In this document: one piece after another, positions 42,530 through 50,417 of the stretch | How positions within the stretch are numbered: the stretch's first letter is position 1 | Layout of the letters: each line of letters begins with the position of its first letter | From: Octadecabacter temperatus | Lineage (GTDB): Bacteria; Pseudomonadota; Alphaproteobacteria; Rhodobacterales; Rhodobacteraceae | Direction: 5' to 3' | Length of the DNA stretch: 64,000 nucleotides | NCBI RefSeq assembly: GCF_001187845.1 | Contig: NZ_CP012160.1 | Coordinates: forward strand, 806,001 to 870,000 | Made by a program: the position numbers and the translations under genes | Notes under the pieces: model-generated | Database searches by the model: none | Told to the model about the DNA's origin: nothing | The model's input: the letters and a program-made list of their open reading frames with translations, nothing else

Positions 42530-43867
42530 ATGCCTGATGTTTTGATTAAGGGCGCAGCGGCGGTTCTTACAATGGATGATGCGCGACGTGAATTGGCGGG
42601 GTCTGATGTGTTGCTGCGCGACGGTGTGATTGCCGGTGTTGGCGTTGAGCTGGGTGCTGAGGGCGCCGAGGTCATTCATGCGGCGGGATGTGTTGTGACG
42701 CCCGGGCTGGTGAACACACATCATCATTTGTATCAAACACTGACACGCGCGGTACCCGGTGGTCAGGACGCGCTGCTGTTTGGGTGGTTGCAAACGCTTT
42801 ATCCAATTTGGGCTAAGTTTGGACCGGAAGAGATGTTTATCTCGGCGCAGATTGGGTTGGCTGAGTTGGCGCTGAGCGGCTGTACGATGACCTCCGACCA
42901 TTTGTACCTTTATCCAAACGGTTCGCGCTTGGATGACACGATTGCAGCCGCTGGCGAGGTCGGTTTGCGATTCCACCCTACACGTGGCGCGATGAGCATT
43001 GGCGAAAGTGACGGGGGCTTGCCGCCCGACAGTTTGGTGGAACGTGAGGCGGATATTCTAGAGGATTGCATCCGCGTGATTGATGCGTTCCACGACGCAA
43101 GCGAGGGCGCGATGGTGCGTGTCGGCGTGGCCCCCTGTTCGCCGTTTTCCGTGAGCCGAGACTTGATGCGGGACGCGGCGCTTTTGGCTCGTGATAAAGG
43201 CGTGATGTTGCACACGCATCTGGCAGAGAACGACGAAGACATCGCCTATTCGTTAGAAAAGTTCGGCTGCCGACCGGGGCAATATGCGGAAGATTTGGGA
43301 TGGACAGGGCCGGATGTTTGGCACGCGCATTGTGTGAAGCTCGACGGGCAAGAGATTGATTTGTTTGCGAGATCAAAGACTGGGGTTGCCCATTGTCCGT
43401 GTTCAAACTGCCGACTTGGGTCTGGGATCGCGCCGGTGCGGGCGATGCGGGATGCGGGGGTTAAGGTTGGGCTTGGTGTCGATGGATCTGCGTCAAATGA
43501 TATGGGATCGCTGATTGGCGAAGCACGTCAAACGATGTTGTTGCAACGGGTGGCAAATGGCGCTGATGCGATGTCTGCGCGGGAGGCGTTGGAGATCGCG
43601 ACGCGCGGTAGCGCGGAGGTTTTGGGGCGTGATGATTGCGGTCAAATTGCCGTGGGTAAGCGGGCGGACATTGCCATTTGGGATGTATCTGGAGTGCACA
43701 GTGCTGGGTCATGGGATCCTGCTGCGATTTTGCTGGCGGGCCCTGTGACTGTTAAACATTTGTTAGTTGAGGGACGGCAAATTGTTGCCGATGGGCATGT
43801 CGTCAGTTTTGATTTGGAGCGTGCTATTGTGAAGCAAAACCGGCTTGTGCAAGGTTTACAGGCATAA
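42530..43867 (+). CDS. 8-oxoguanine deaminase-type amidohydrolase
   Basis: 445 aa amidohydrolase of the SsnA/TrzN/AtzB group. Metal ligands: NTHHHLYQTLTR, HTHLAENDEDI, HAHCVKLDG and GVDGSASND. The PGGQDALLFGWLQTLYPIW segment matches 8-oxoguanine deaminases (Pa0142-like) rather than triazine hydrolases, though the groups are close. It would convert 8-oxoguanine to urate for purine salvage or breakdown. A guanine deaminase lies 0.5 kb downstream on the opposite strand, supporting a purine role. GAGGAGG precedes the ATG. Confidence 0.78.
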   Translation: MPDVLIKGAAAVLTMDDARRELAGSDVLLRDGVIAGVGVELGAEGAEVIHAAGCVVTPGLVNTHHHLYQTLTRAVPGGQDALLFGWLQTLYPIWAKFGPEEMFISAQIGLAELALSGCTMTSDHLYLYPNGSRLDDTIAAAGEVGLRFHPTRGAMSIGESDGGLPPDSLVEREADILEDCIRVIDAFHDASEGAMVRVGVAPCSPFSVSRDLMRDAALLARDKGVMLHTHLAENDEDIAYSLEKFGCRPGQYAEDLGWTGPDVWHAHCVKLDGQEIDLFARSKTGVAHCPCSNCRLGSGIAPVRAMRDAGVKVGLGVDGSASNDMGSLIGEARQTMLLQRVANGADAMSAREALEIATRGSAEVLGRDDCGQIAVGKRADIAIWDVSGVHSAGSWDPAAILLAGPVTVKHLLVEGRQIVADGHVVSFDLERAIVKQNRLVQGLQA

Positions 43868-43883
43868 AACGGAGGATTTAGAG

Positions 43884-44345
43884 ATGAGAAACCTAGCTTT
43901 ATTGGCGGTACTAGCTTTGGCCGCATGCCAGCCGGCACCAACTCCGTCAACGCAAACCCCAATTGTTGCCCAGGCTCCAGGTCCGGTCAGCGGTATCGCG
44001 GCATTGATTAATCAGCAGCGCGCCGCAAATGGCCGTGGCCCAATCACGGAAAACGCGCGGCTGTCACGTGCAGCGCGCGACCACGCGCAAGACATGGTTA
44101 CGAATAACTACTTCTCCCATCAGGGGCTCAACGGTTCTAACCTAAGCTCACGCGCCCGTGCCGCTGGTTACAATTGCGTTGCCGCTGAGAATATCGCATG
44201 GGGTCAACGCTCAGAAGCGGAAGTCATGAACGAATGGATGAATTCGGCAGGGCACCGTCGCAATATCTTGCTGAGTGATGCCAGGGAGTTTGGCATTGGT
44301 CGGGTCAACAATCACTGGGTGATGCTTCTTGGGCGGGGGTGCTAA
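43884..44345 (+). CDS. CAP-domain (SCP/PR-1) lipoprotein
   Basis: 153 aa. The lipobox leader MRNLALLAVLALAAC is followed by a Pro/Thr-rich linker and a CAP domain: ARLSRAARDHAQDMVTNNYFSH, AENIAWGQ and the HRRNILLSDAREFGIG segment, including the paired His/Glu of the CAP tetrad. The ATG at 43884 follows GGAGG; it starts 16 bases after the deaminase stop, possibly in the same transcript. Its stop overlaps guaD convergently (CTAA). Function unknown. Confidence 0.85.
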   Translation: MRNLALLAVLALAACQPAPTPSTQTPIVAQAPGPVSGIAALINQQRAANGRGPITENARLSRAARDHAQDMVTNNYFSHQGLNGSNLSSRARAAGYNCVAAENIAWGQRSEAEVMNEWMNSAGHRRNILLSDAREFGIGRVNNHWVMLLGRGC

Positions 44346-45628
44346 ACGGCACGACCCGCAACGTAAACTTTTGAAATAGCCCGATCATCGCCCATCATGA
44401 TGGTCGGGAACAACGCCTCCCAAAGCGTATCTGCGCGGTTTGATCGCTGCGCAATTTCCGGTGTGGAGGTGAGATCTATCACCGCTATATCCGCCATTGC
44501 ACCAAAATTAAGAGAGCCGAGTTCGCCCGACATATGCAACGCGGACGCGGAACCTTCAGTTGCTAGCCACATCAATTGGGCAGGGTGCAACGCTATGCCG
44601 CGCAGTTGCGATATTTCGTAGGCGGCAGCCATCGTGCGCAACATCGAAAACGATGAACCACCGCCAGTGTCAGTTGCCAGCCCCGTGCGGATGCCGCGTG
44701 CTTTCATGCCAGCCATGTCAAACAGGCCGGACCCGATGAAGGTATTCGAGGTTGGGCAATGAACAACGGCGGCGTTGACCTCAGCCAAACGATCAATCTC
44801 GCGCGGTTCCAAGTGGATCGCATGGCCGTAAAGGCCGCGTTCACCGAGGAGTCCATATTTCTCATAGGTATCAAGATAATCGCGGGCTTCAGGGTACAGC
44901 CCGCGAACCCATTCGATCTCATCAAGTTGCTCTGAGAGATGTGTTTGCATCAACACCTCGGGGTGTTCTGCCCAAAGTGCGCCGAGGGCCTCTAGCTGTT
45001 CAGGTGTCGAGGTCGGTGAAAAACGCGGCGTGATCGCATAGGAAATTCGATCCTTGCCATGCCAGTTTTCCAAAAGAATTTTACTATCGTCATAGGCTGA
45101 CTTCGCATCGTCACGTAGGCCGTCGGGGGCATTTCGATCCATGCATGTTTTTCCACCGACCACGGCCATCCCACGGGTGCGCGCCGCATTAAAGAACGCA
45201 TCAACGCTTTGCGGATGAATCGTGCAAAAGCTGGTCAGCGTCGTCGTCCCATTCGCCAAGGCCAAGTCCAGCGTGCGCCCGGCAATGTCATCCGCATATG
45301 CGCGATCTGCAAAACGCATCTCTTCGGGGAAGGTGTATGTGTTGAGCCAGTCAATCAGGCGTTTCCCCCAAGACGCGATCATAGCTGTCTGTGGGTAGTG
45401 CATGTGTGCATCGACAAAACCGGCTGTTATCAAGTGGTTGCCGTGGTCTGTAACTGCTGCCTGCGGGTTTTTACGGCGCAGATCATCGGCCTCGCCGACG
45501 GCGGCAATTCGCCCGTTGCGCACTAGAACTCCGCCGCGCGTGCTGATGTTTACAACCGCGTCCACGTCACCCTGAAATGGGTCACCTGAAAAGCGCAAAG
45601 TTTGGCCAAGAAGAAGTTGATCTGTCAT
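44342..45628 (-). CDS. guaD: Guanine deaminase
   Basis: 428 aa amidohydrolase converting guanine to xanthine. Zinc ligands: FVDAHMHYPQTAMI, MQTHLSEQLDEIEW, LYGHAIHLEPREI and LATDTGGGSSFSMLRTM, in the GuaD order. The HCPTSNTFIGSGLFDM segment is also typical. Full length. It begins at the ATG 45626-45628, divergent from mgtE. Together with the 8-oxoguanine deaminase it implies guanine-type base recycling. Confidence 0.93.
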   Translation of the reverse strand: MTDQLLLGQTLRFSGDPFQGDVDAVVNISTRGGVLVRNGRIAAVGEADDLRRKNPQAAVTDHGNHLITAGFVDAHMHYPQTAMIASWGKRLIDWLNTYTFPEEMRFADRAYADDIAGRTLDLALANGTTTLTSFCTIHPQSVDAFFNAARTRGMAVVGGKTCMDRNAPDGLRDDAKSAYDDSKILLENWHGKDRISYAITPRFSPTSTPEQLEALGALWAEHPEVLMQTHLSEQLDEIEWVRGLYPEARDYLDTYEKYGLLGERGLYGHAIHLEPREIDRLAEVNAAVVHCPTSNTFIGSGLFDMAGMKARGIRTGLATDTGGGSSFSMLRTMAAAYEISQLRGIALHPAQLMWLATEGSASALHMSGELGSLNFGAMADIAVIDLTSTPEIAQRSNRADTLWEALFPTIMMGDDRAISKVYVAGRAV

Positions 45629-45734
45629 GTTTATTTGTTAGTCCCCAGATCGTCGCAGGTAAATCGCGAAAACACCGATCACCGCTTGAGAGTGGTCCGC
45701 ATATAGATATGCTGCACCGCAATGGAGGGTGATT

Positions 45735-47108
45735 ATGGCTGATACCGTCGACATGATTGAAGAAGACGAAGGCTTGCCCAAGAACCTTGTCGCAACCGTT
45801 ACTGATGCTGTTGAACTCGGTGACGCGGCAGTCGTTGACGCCCTTCTTGACCCGCTTCACCCAGCCGATATCGCCGACCTCTATGAGCAAATCGACCAAC
45901 GTGACCGTGCTGCATTGTTGCAGCTTTGGAAGGGCGGGATGGATGGGGATATCCTGTCTGAGCTTGGCGATGACCTGCGCGAAGAGGTCATCAACGCGCT
46001 TGAACCAACTGAGTTGGCGGAGGCCGTGCGCGACCTTGAATCCGATGATGTTGTCGACCTTGTTGAAGACCTCGACGAAGAACAGCAGTGGCAGGTTCTG
46101 GCCGCGCTTGAGGCTGGGGACCGTGTCGCCGTTGAAAAGGCGCTGGCCTATCCCGAGGAATCCGCCGGTCGCCTTATGCAGGTCGAAGTCGTGCGTTCGC
46201 CGTCCCATTGGACGGTTGGCGAAGCGATTGATTACCTGCGTGCGTCCGACGATTTGCCGGAACATTTTTATCACGTCGTTCTTGTTGATCCACGTATGAA
46301 ACCCGTAGGTTATGTAGCGTTGGGGCGTTTACTTGGCACGCCGCGCGCGATCCATCTCACTGAATTGGTAGAGGCAAGCTTTCGTACGTTTCGTGTCGAT
46401 CAGGACGAAGAAGATGTCGCCTATGCCTTCAATCAATACCACCTGATTTCGGCACCTGTTGTTGACGAAGATGACAGGCTGGTCGGCGTAATTACTATTG
46501 ATGACGCGATGGTGGTACTGGACGAGGAACACGACGAAGATATTCTGCGACTTGCGGGTGTCGATGCTGAATCGAGCCTGACAGACAAAGTGATCGCGAC
46601 CACCAAGCGCCGCTTCCCGTGGCTGGCGGTAAACTTGGTCACCGCGATTTTCGCCTCGCTTGTTATCGCTATGTTTGAAGAAACCATCGCGACACTTGTG
46701 GCGTTGGCTGTATTGATGCCCATTGTGGCATCCATGGGGGGGAATGCGGGTACGCAATCGCTGACGGTTGCTGTGCGTTCAATCGCGACCAAAGACCTTA
46801 CTGGTGCCAACGTTTGGCGAGTGATCAGACGTGAAGTTCTCGTGGGCCTTGTGAACGGCGCGATATTTGCTGTTATTATGGGGCTCGTTGGCTGGATTTG
46901 GTTCGGCCAGCCCATGATCGGTGTGGTAATCGCACTGGCAATGGTCATCAACATGGTCGTCGCGGGCTTAGCGGGTACTGGAATCCCCGTTGTGCTTGAG
47001 AAAATGGGCGTTGATCCGGCCTTGGCATCCGGTGCATTTGTGACCACCGTTACGGATGTCGTCGGCTTCTTCTCCTTCCTAAGCCTCGCCGCAGTGATGC
47101 TCTTATGA
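45735..47108 (+). CDS. mgtE: Magnesium transporter MgtE
   Basis: 457 aa. The acidic N-terminal superhelical MgtE_N domain (about 20-130) contains LDPLHPADIADLYEQIDQRDRAALL, then two CBS domains (about 135-255) and a five-helix membrane domain with MPIVASMGGNAGTQSLTVAVRSIA and the late GAFVTTVTDVVGFFSFLSLA. ATG 45735 is chosen since GGAGG is 6 bases upstream; the preceding GTG has no spacing. Its stop overlaps the ATG of the cyclo-ligase gene. Confidence 0.95.
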   Translation: MADTVDMIEEDEGLPKNLVATVTDAVELGDAAVVDALLDPLHPADIADLYEQIDQRDRAALLQLWKGGMDGDILSELGDDLREEVINALEPTELAEAVRDLESDDVVDLVEDLDEEQQWQVLAALEAGDRVAVEKALAYPEESAGRLMQVEVVRSPSHWTVGEAIDYLRASDDLPEHFYHVVLVDPRMKPVGYVALGRLLGTPRAIHLTELVEASFRTFRVDQDEEDVAYAFNQYHLISAPVVDEDDRLVGVITIDDAMVVLDEEHDEDILRLAGVDAESSLTDKVIATTKRRFPWLAVNLVTAIFASLVIAMFEETIATLVALAVLMPIVASMGGNAGTQSLTVAVRSIATKDLTGANVWRVIRREVLVGLVNGAIFAVIMGLVGWIWFGQPMIGVVIALAMVINMVVAGLAGTGIPVVLEKMGVDPALASGAFVTTVTDVVGFFSFLSLAAVMLL

Positions 47109-47659
47109 CCCTTCAGGAACGCAAAGACGCAGCCCGAAAATCCGCTTTTGCTGCGCGCAAAATAGCCCATCAAGCAGGCATGGGGCACGCTGGGCATCTG
47201 TCATCTGTGCTTGCAGGCTACCGCGGTGTGCCGCTTGCCGGTTACGCGCAGATGCGCACCGAAATAGACCCATCCGCTGCTATGGAAGAAGCCAGCGCAC
47301 ATGGCCCCGTTTGTTTGCCCGTGATTGAGGCTGCTGGAAGTCCTTTGAAATTTCGCGCTTGGTCACCTGAATGTGCGATGATCGAAGGCGCATTTGGCGC
47401 GCGCATCCCTGAAAGCGGTGACTGGGTTACGCCTGAAATCCTGATCGTCCCACTGGTTGCGTTTTCACGCAACGGTGGACGGCTTGGCTACGGCGGCGGC
47501 TTTTATGACCGCACCCTCGAGGGCTTGCGCGCGATCAAGCCGACGCTGGCCATCGGTTTCGCCTACGCCGCACAAGAACTCGACGATCTGCCGCTCGAAC
47601 CGACGGACCAACCACTCGACCTGATTGTCACTGAACAAGGCATCATCGAGCCCTCTTAA
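47105..47659 (+). CDS. 5-formyltetrahydrofolate cyclo-ligase
   Basis: 184 aa. Converts 5-formyl-THF to 5,10-methenyl-THF with ATP. The family signature GGRLGYGGGFYDRTLEG and the basic N-terminal MTLQERKDAARKSAFAARK opening are present, with VPLVAFSRNGGRLG before the motif. Coupled to mgtE by ATGA overlap. It may be carried on the same transcript as mgtE; the functions are unrelated. Confidence 0.92.
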   Translation: MTLQERKDAARKSAFAARKIAHQAGMGHAGHLSSVLAGYRGVPLAGYAQMRTEIDPSAAMEEASAHGPVCLPVIEAAGSPLKFRAWSPECAMIEGAFGARIPESGDWVTPEILIVPLVAFSRNGGRLGYGGGFYDRTLEGLRAIKPTLAIGFAYAAQELDDLPLEPTDQPLDLIVTEQGIIEPS

Positions 47660-47660
47660 C

Positions 47661-47721
47661 CCTGTCTTTGTCTTAAAAATATCTAGGGGGAGTCCGCAGG
47701 ACGGGGGTTAGCCCCCATTCC
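47661..47721 (+). repeat. Dispersed repeat, copy c (full structure)
   Basis: CCTGTCTTTGTCTTAAAAAT, then ATCTAGGGGGAGTCC-GCA-GGAC hairpin and GGGGG-TTAG-CCCCC hairpin, in the gap before the YmdB-like gene. Same orientation as copy e, inverse to copies a, b and d. Confidence 0.82.
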
Positions 47722-47761
47722 GCCCTTGCAACACCTGCCTGCGCTTGGAATACCCACCTCC

Positions 47762-48577
47762 ATGAAAATACTCTTTCTTGGCGACGTCATGGGCCGCGCT
47801 GGCCGCACTGGAATTATCGAACGGCTTCCCAAGCTGCGCGAAGATTGGAAACTCGATTTTGTCGTGGTGAACGGCGAAAACGCGTCCAACGGGGCGGGTC
47901 TGACAGCGACCCATGCCAAAGCACTTCTCGACGCGGGTGCTGATGTGCTGACCCTTGGCGACCATGCCTTTGATCAAAAGGACATGATGCAATATTGCGA
48001 GGCCGAACCGCGCATCATCCGCCCGCTGAACTATTCCAAAGCCTCACCAGGTAAGGGGTTTCGCGTGTTTGAGGCCACCCGTGGGCGTAAAGTCCTTGTG
48101 GCTCAGGTTCTTGGGCAGGTCTTTATGAAGCGCGCATTTGACGACCCGTTTTCCGCCGTGGAAACGGTTCTGAAAACCCACCCGATGGGTGGCAATGTGC
48201 AGGCCAGCCTGATTGATGTGCACTGTGAAGCTACCTCTGAAAAGATGGCGATGGGCCATTACTGCGATGGGCGTGCGTCGATTGTCGTTGGCACGCACAC
48301 ACATGTGCCGACTTCGGACACGATGATTTTGCCCGGTGGCACGGCGTTCCAATCTGATGCTGGCATGTGCGGCGACTACAATTCCGTCATCGGCATGCAA
48401 AAAGAAGAACCGATGCGCCGTTTCATCACAGGCATGCCCAAATCGCGCTTTGAGCCCGCCAAGGGCGAGGCGACGTTGTCGGGCATCTATGTGGAAACCG
48501 ATGACCGTACGGGTAAGGCCACGCGCGTTGAACCCGTGCGTCAGGGCGGACGGTTAAGCCAGCAAGGCCCCATGTGA
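47762..48577 (+). CDS. YmdB-family metallophosphoesterase
   Basis: 271 aa. The motifs FLGDVMGRAGR, VNGENASNG, TLGDHAFDQ and GTHTHVPTSD give the di-metal site, in YmdB/TIGR00282 order. Bacillus YmdB hydrolyses 2',3'-cyclic nucleotides and related molecules and influences biofilm and motility. The ATG at 47762 is preferred; 36 upstream in-frame bases lie in the repeat. It is followed by an SLC13 permease 58 bases on. Confidence 0.9.
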   Translation: MKILFLGDVMGRAGRTGIIERLPKLREDWKLDFVVVNGENASNGAGLTATHAKALLDAGADVLTLGDHAFDQKDMMQYCEAEPRIIRPLNYSKASPGKGFRVFEATRGRKVLVAQVLGQVFMKRAFDDPFSAVETVLKTHPMGGNVQASLIDVHCEATSEKMAMGHYCDGRASIVVGTHTHVPTSDTMILPGGTAFQSDAGMCGDYNSVIGMQKEEPMRRFITGMPKSRFEPAKGEATLSGIYVETDDRTGKATRVEPVRQGGRLSQQGPM

Positions 48578-48635
48578 GGCTTGCGCAGACCTGCACTCCA
48601 CGCGAAACTAGATCAACACAATTGAAGGACGCGTA

Positions 48636-50417
48636 ATGCTCGAGCTTTTCGAAATTTCGCAAACAGGACAGGCGGTGCTAACGCTCACCGTCGTCGCCAT
48701 CATGTTCGTGCTGTTTTTGCGCGAAAGCTACCCGACCGAGGTGGTTGCCCTAACGGGTGTTTCACTGCTGCTCGCATCAGGTGTGTTGCCCTATGACGAC
48801 GCGTTGGAAGTGCTGTCCAACCCAGCGCCGTGGACGATTGCCGCGATGTTCATCGTTATGGGCGCATTGGTGCGAACAGGGTCGCTGGATGCACTGACGG
48901 CGCTGGCCGAACGCAATGCCAAGACGCGACCTGCCTTGGCGCTGGGCGCATTGATGGCGTTTGTTGTGCTGGCCTCCGCAATTGTGTCCAACACGCCTGT
49001 CGTGGTCGTGATGATTCCGATCTTTGTTCAACTGGCGAAATCGATGGGGCTTTCGGCGTCTAAGCTGTTGATACCATTGTCGTACGGCGCGATTTTAGGG
49101 GGCACACTGACGTTGATTGGTACGTCCACCAACCTGCTTGTTGACGGTGTTGCACGTGCCGAAGGACTTGAGCCATTCACAATTTTCGAGGTCACTCCGC
49201 TGGGTGTTGTCCTCGTCATTTGGGGCATGATTTACCTTGGCGTTATTGCGCCAAAACTGCTGCCTGACCGTGATAGCATGGCGAACCTTCTGTCGGATCG
49301 CTCAAAGATGCGCTTCTTTACCGAAGCCGTTATCCCACCGGAATCCAACTTGATTGGCCGCGAGGTTACGGGTGTGCAGCTGTTCAAACGTGAAGGCGTG
49401 CGCTTGGTCGATGTTGTGCGCGGTGATACGTCATTGCGCCGCAATATGGCGGGTGTTGAATTGGCCGTTGGTGACCGTGTTGTACTACGCACCGCGATGA
49501 CTGAACTGCTGTCTTTGCAAGCCACTAAAGAGCTGAAACGCGTTGACCAAGTGTCCGCAGTGGAATCCCAAACGGTTGAGGTTTTGATCACACCAGGCTG
49601 TAAAATGATCGGCAGAACGCTGGGCGCGATGCGTCTGCGCCGTCGTTTTGGTGTGTATGTTTTGGCTGTGCATCGGCGCAATCAGAACATTGGCCGTCAG
49701 TTGGATGATCTTGTAGTGCGGGTCGGGGATACGCTTCTGTTGGAAGGGTCAGCGGAAGACATTCAGCGCCTCGCGACTGAGATGGATATGGTTGACGTCT
49801 CGCAGCCATCCGCGCGCGCGTATCGACGTGCACAAGCCCCCATCGCTTTGCTTGCACTTGCTATGATCGTTGGGCTGGCGGCGTTTGGTGTCGCTCCGAT
49901 TTTCCTGCTGAGCATTCTTGCCGTCGCAATCGTTCTGATCACCCGCTGTATTGATGCGGATGAAGCCTTTGGTTTTGTTGATGGGCGTTTGCTGACCCTC
50001 ATCTTTTCGATGCTTGCGGTAGGGGCCGCATTACAAGCGTCGGGCGCGGTTGAGCTGATCGTCAAAGGTGTGGCACCGGGCCTCGCGGTGTTGCCGCCGT
50101 TCTTGATCATTTGGGCGATTTACTTACTGACGTCTGTGCTGACCGAAATGGTGAGCAACAACGCAGTTGCGGTGGTTGTCACGCCAATCGCCATCGGGCT
50201 GGCGCTAGAGCTTGGTTATGATCCGCGTCCCTTGGTTGTGGCCGTTATGGTCGCGGCATCCGCCAGCTTTGCCACTCCCATCGGCTATCAGACCAACACA
50301 TTGGTCTATGGTCCTGGTGGGTACAAATTCAGCGACTTCCTGAAGGTCGGCGTGCCATTGAACCTAAGCATCGGCATCTTGGCCTCTGCGGTGATCCCGT
50401 ACCTCTGGCCGCTCTAG
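48636..50417 (+). CDS. SLC13/DASS permease with RCK_C (TrkA_C) domains, paralogue 1
   Basis: 593 aa. Helices 1-5 are followed by a central cytosolic insert (about 215-405) with two TrkA_C-like domains (LIGREVTGVQLFKREGVRLVDVVRGD and MIGRTLGAMRLRRRFGVYVLAVHRRN), then a second helical block. The SNTPVVVVMIPIF and SNNAVAVVVTPIAIGLAL segments are the family's substrate-binding SNT/SNN motifs. It is an ion-coupled anion or dicarboxylate/sulfate-type carrier. GAAGGA precedes the ATG. Tail-to-tail with paralogue 2. Confidence 0.88.
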   Translation: MLELFEISQTGQAVLTLTVVAIMFVLFLRESYPTEVVALTGVSLLLASGVLPYDDALEVLSNPAPWTIAAMFIVMGALVRTGSLDALTALAERNAKTRPALALGALMAFVVLASAIVSNTPVVVVMIPIFVQLAKSMGLSASKLLIPLSYGAILGGTLTLIGTSTNLLVDGVARAEGLEPFTIFEVTPLGVVLVIWGMIYLGVIAPKLLPDRDSMANLLSDRSKMRFFTEAVIPPESNLIGREVTGVQLFKREGVRLVDVVRGDTSLRRNMAGVELAVGDRVVLRTAMTELLSLQATKELKRVDQVSAVESQTVEVLITPGCKMIGRTLGAMRLRRRFGVYVLAVHRRNQNIGRQLDDLVVRVGDTLLLEGSAEDIQRLATEMDMVDVSQPSARAYRRAQAPIALLALAMIVGLAAFGVAPIFLLSILAVAIVLITRCIDADEAFGFVDGRLLTLIFSMLAVGAALQASGAVELIVKGVAPGLAVLPPFLIIWAIYLLTSVLTEMVSNNAVAVVVTPIAIGLALELGYDPRPLVVAVMVAASASFATPIGYQTNTLVYGPGGYKFSDFLKVGVPLNLSIGILASAVIPYLWPL

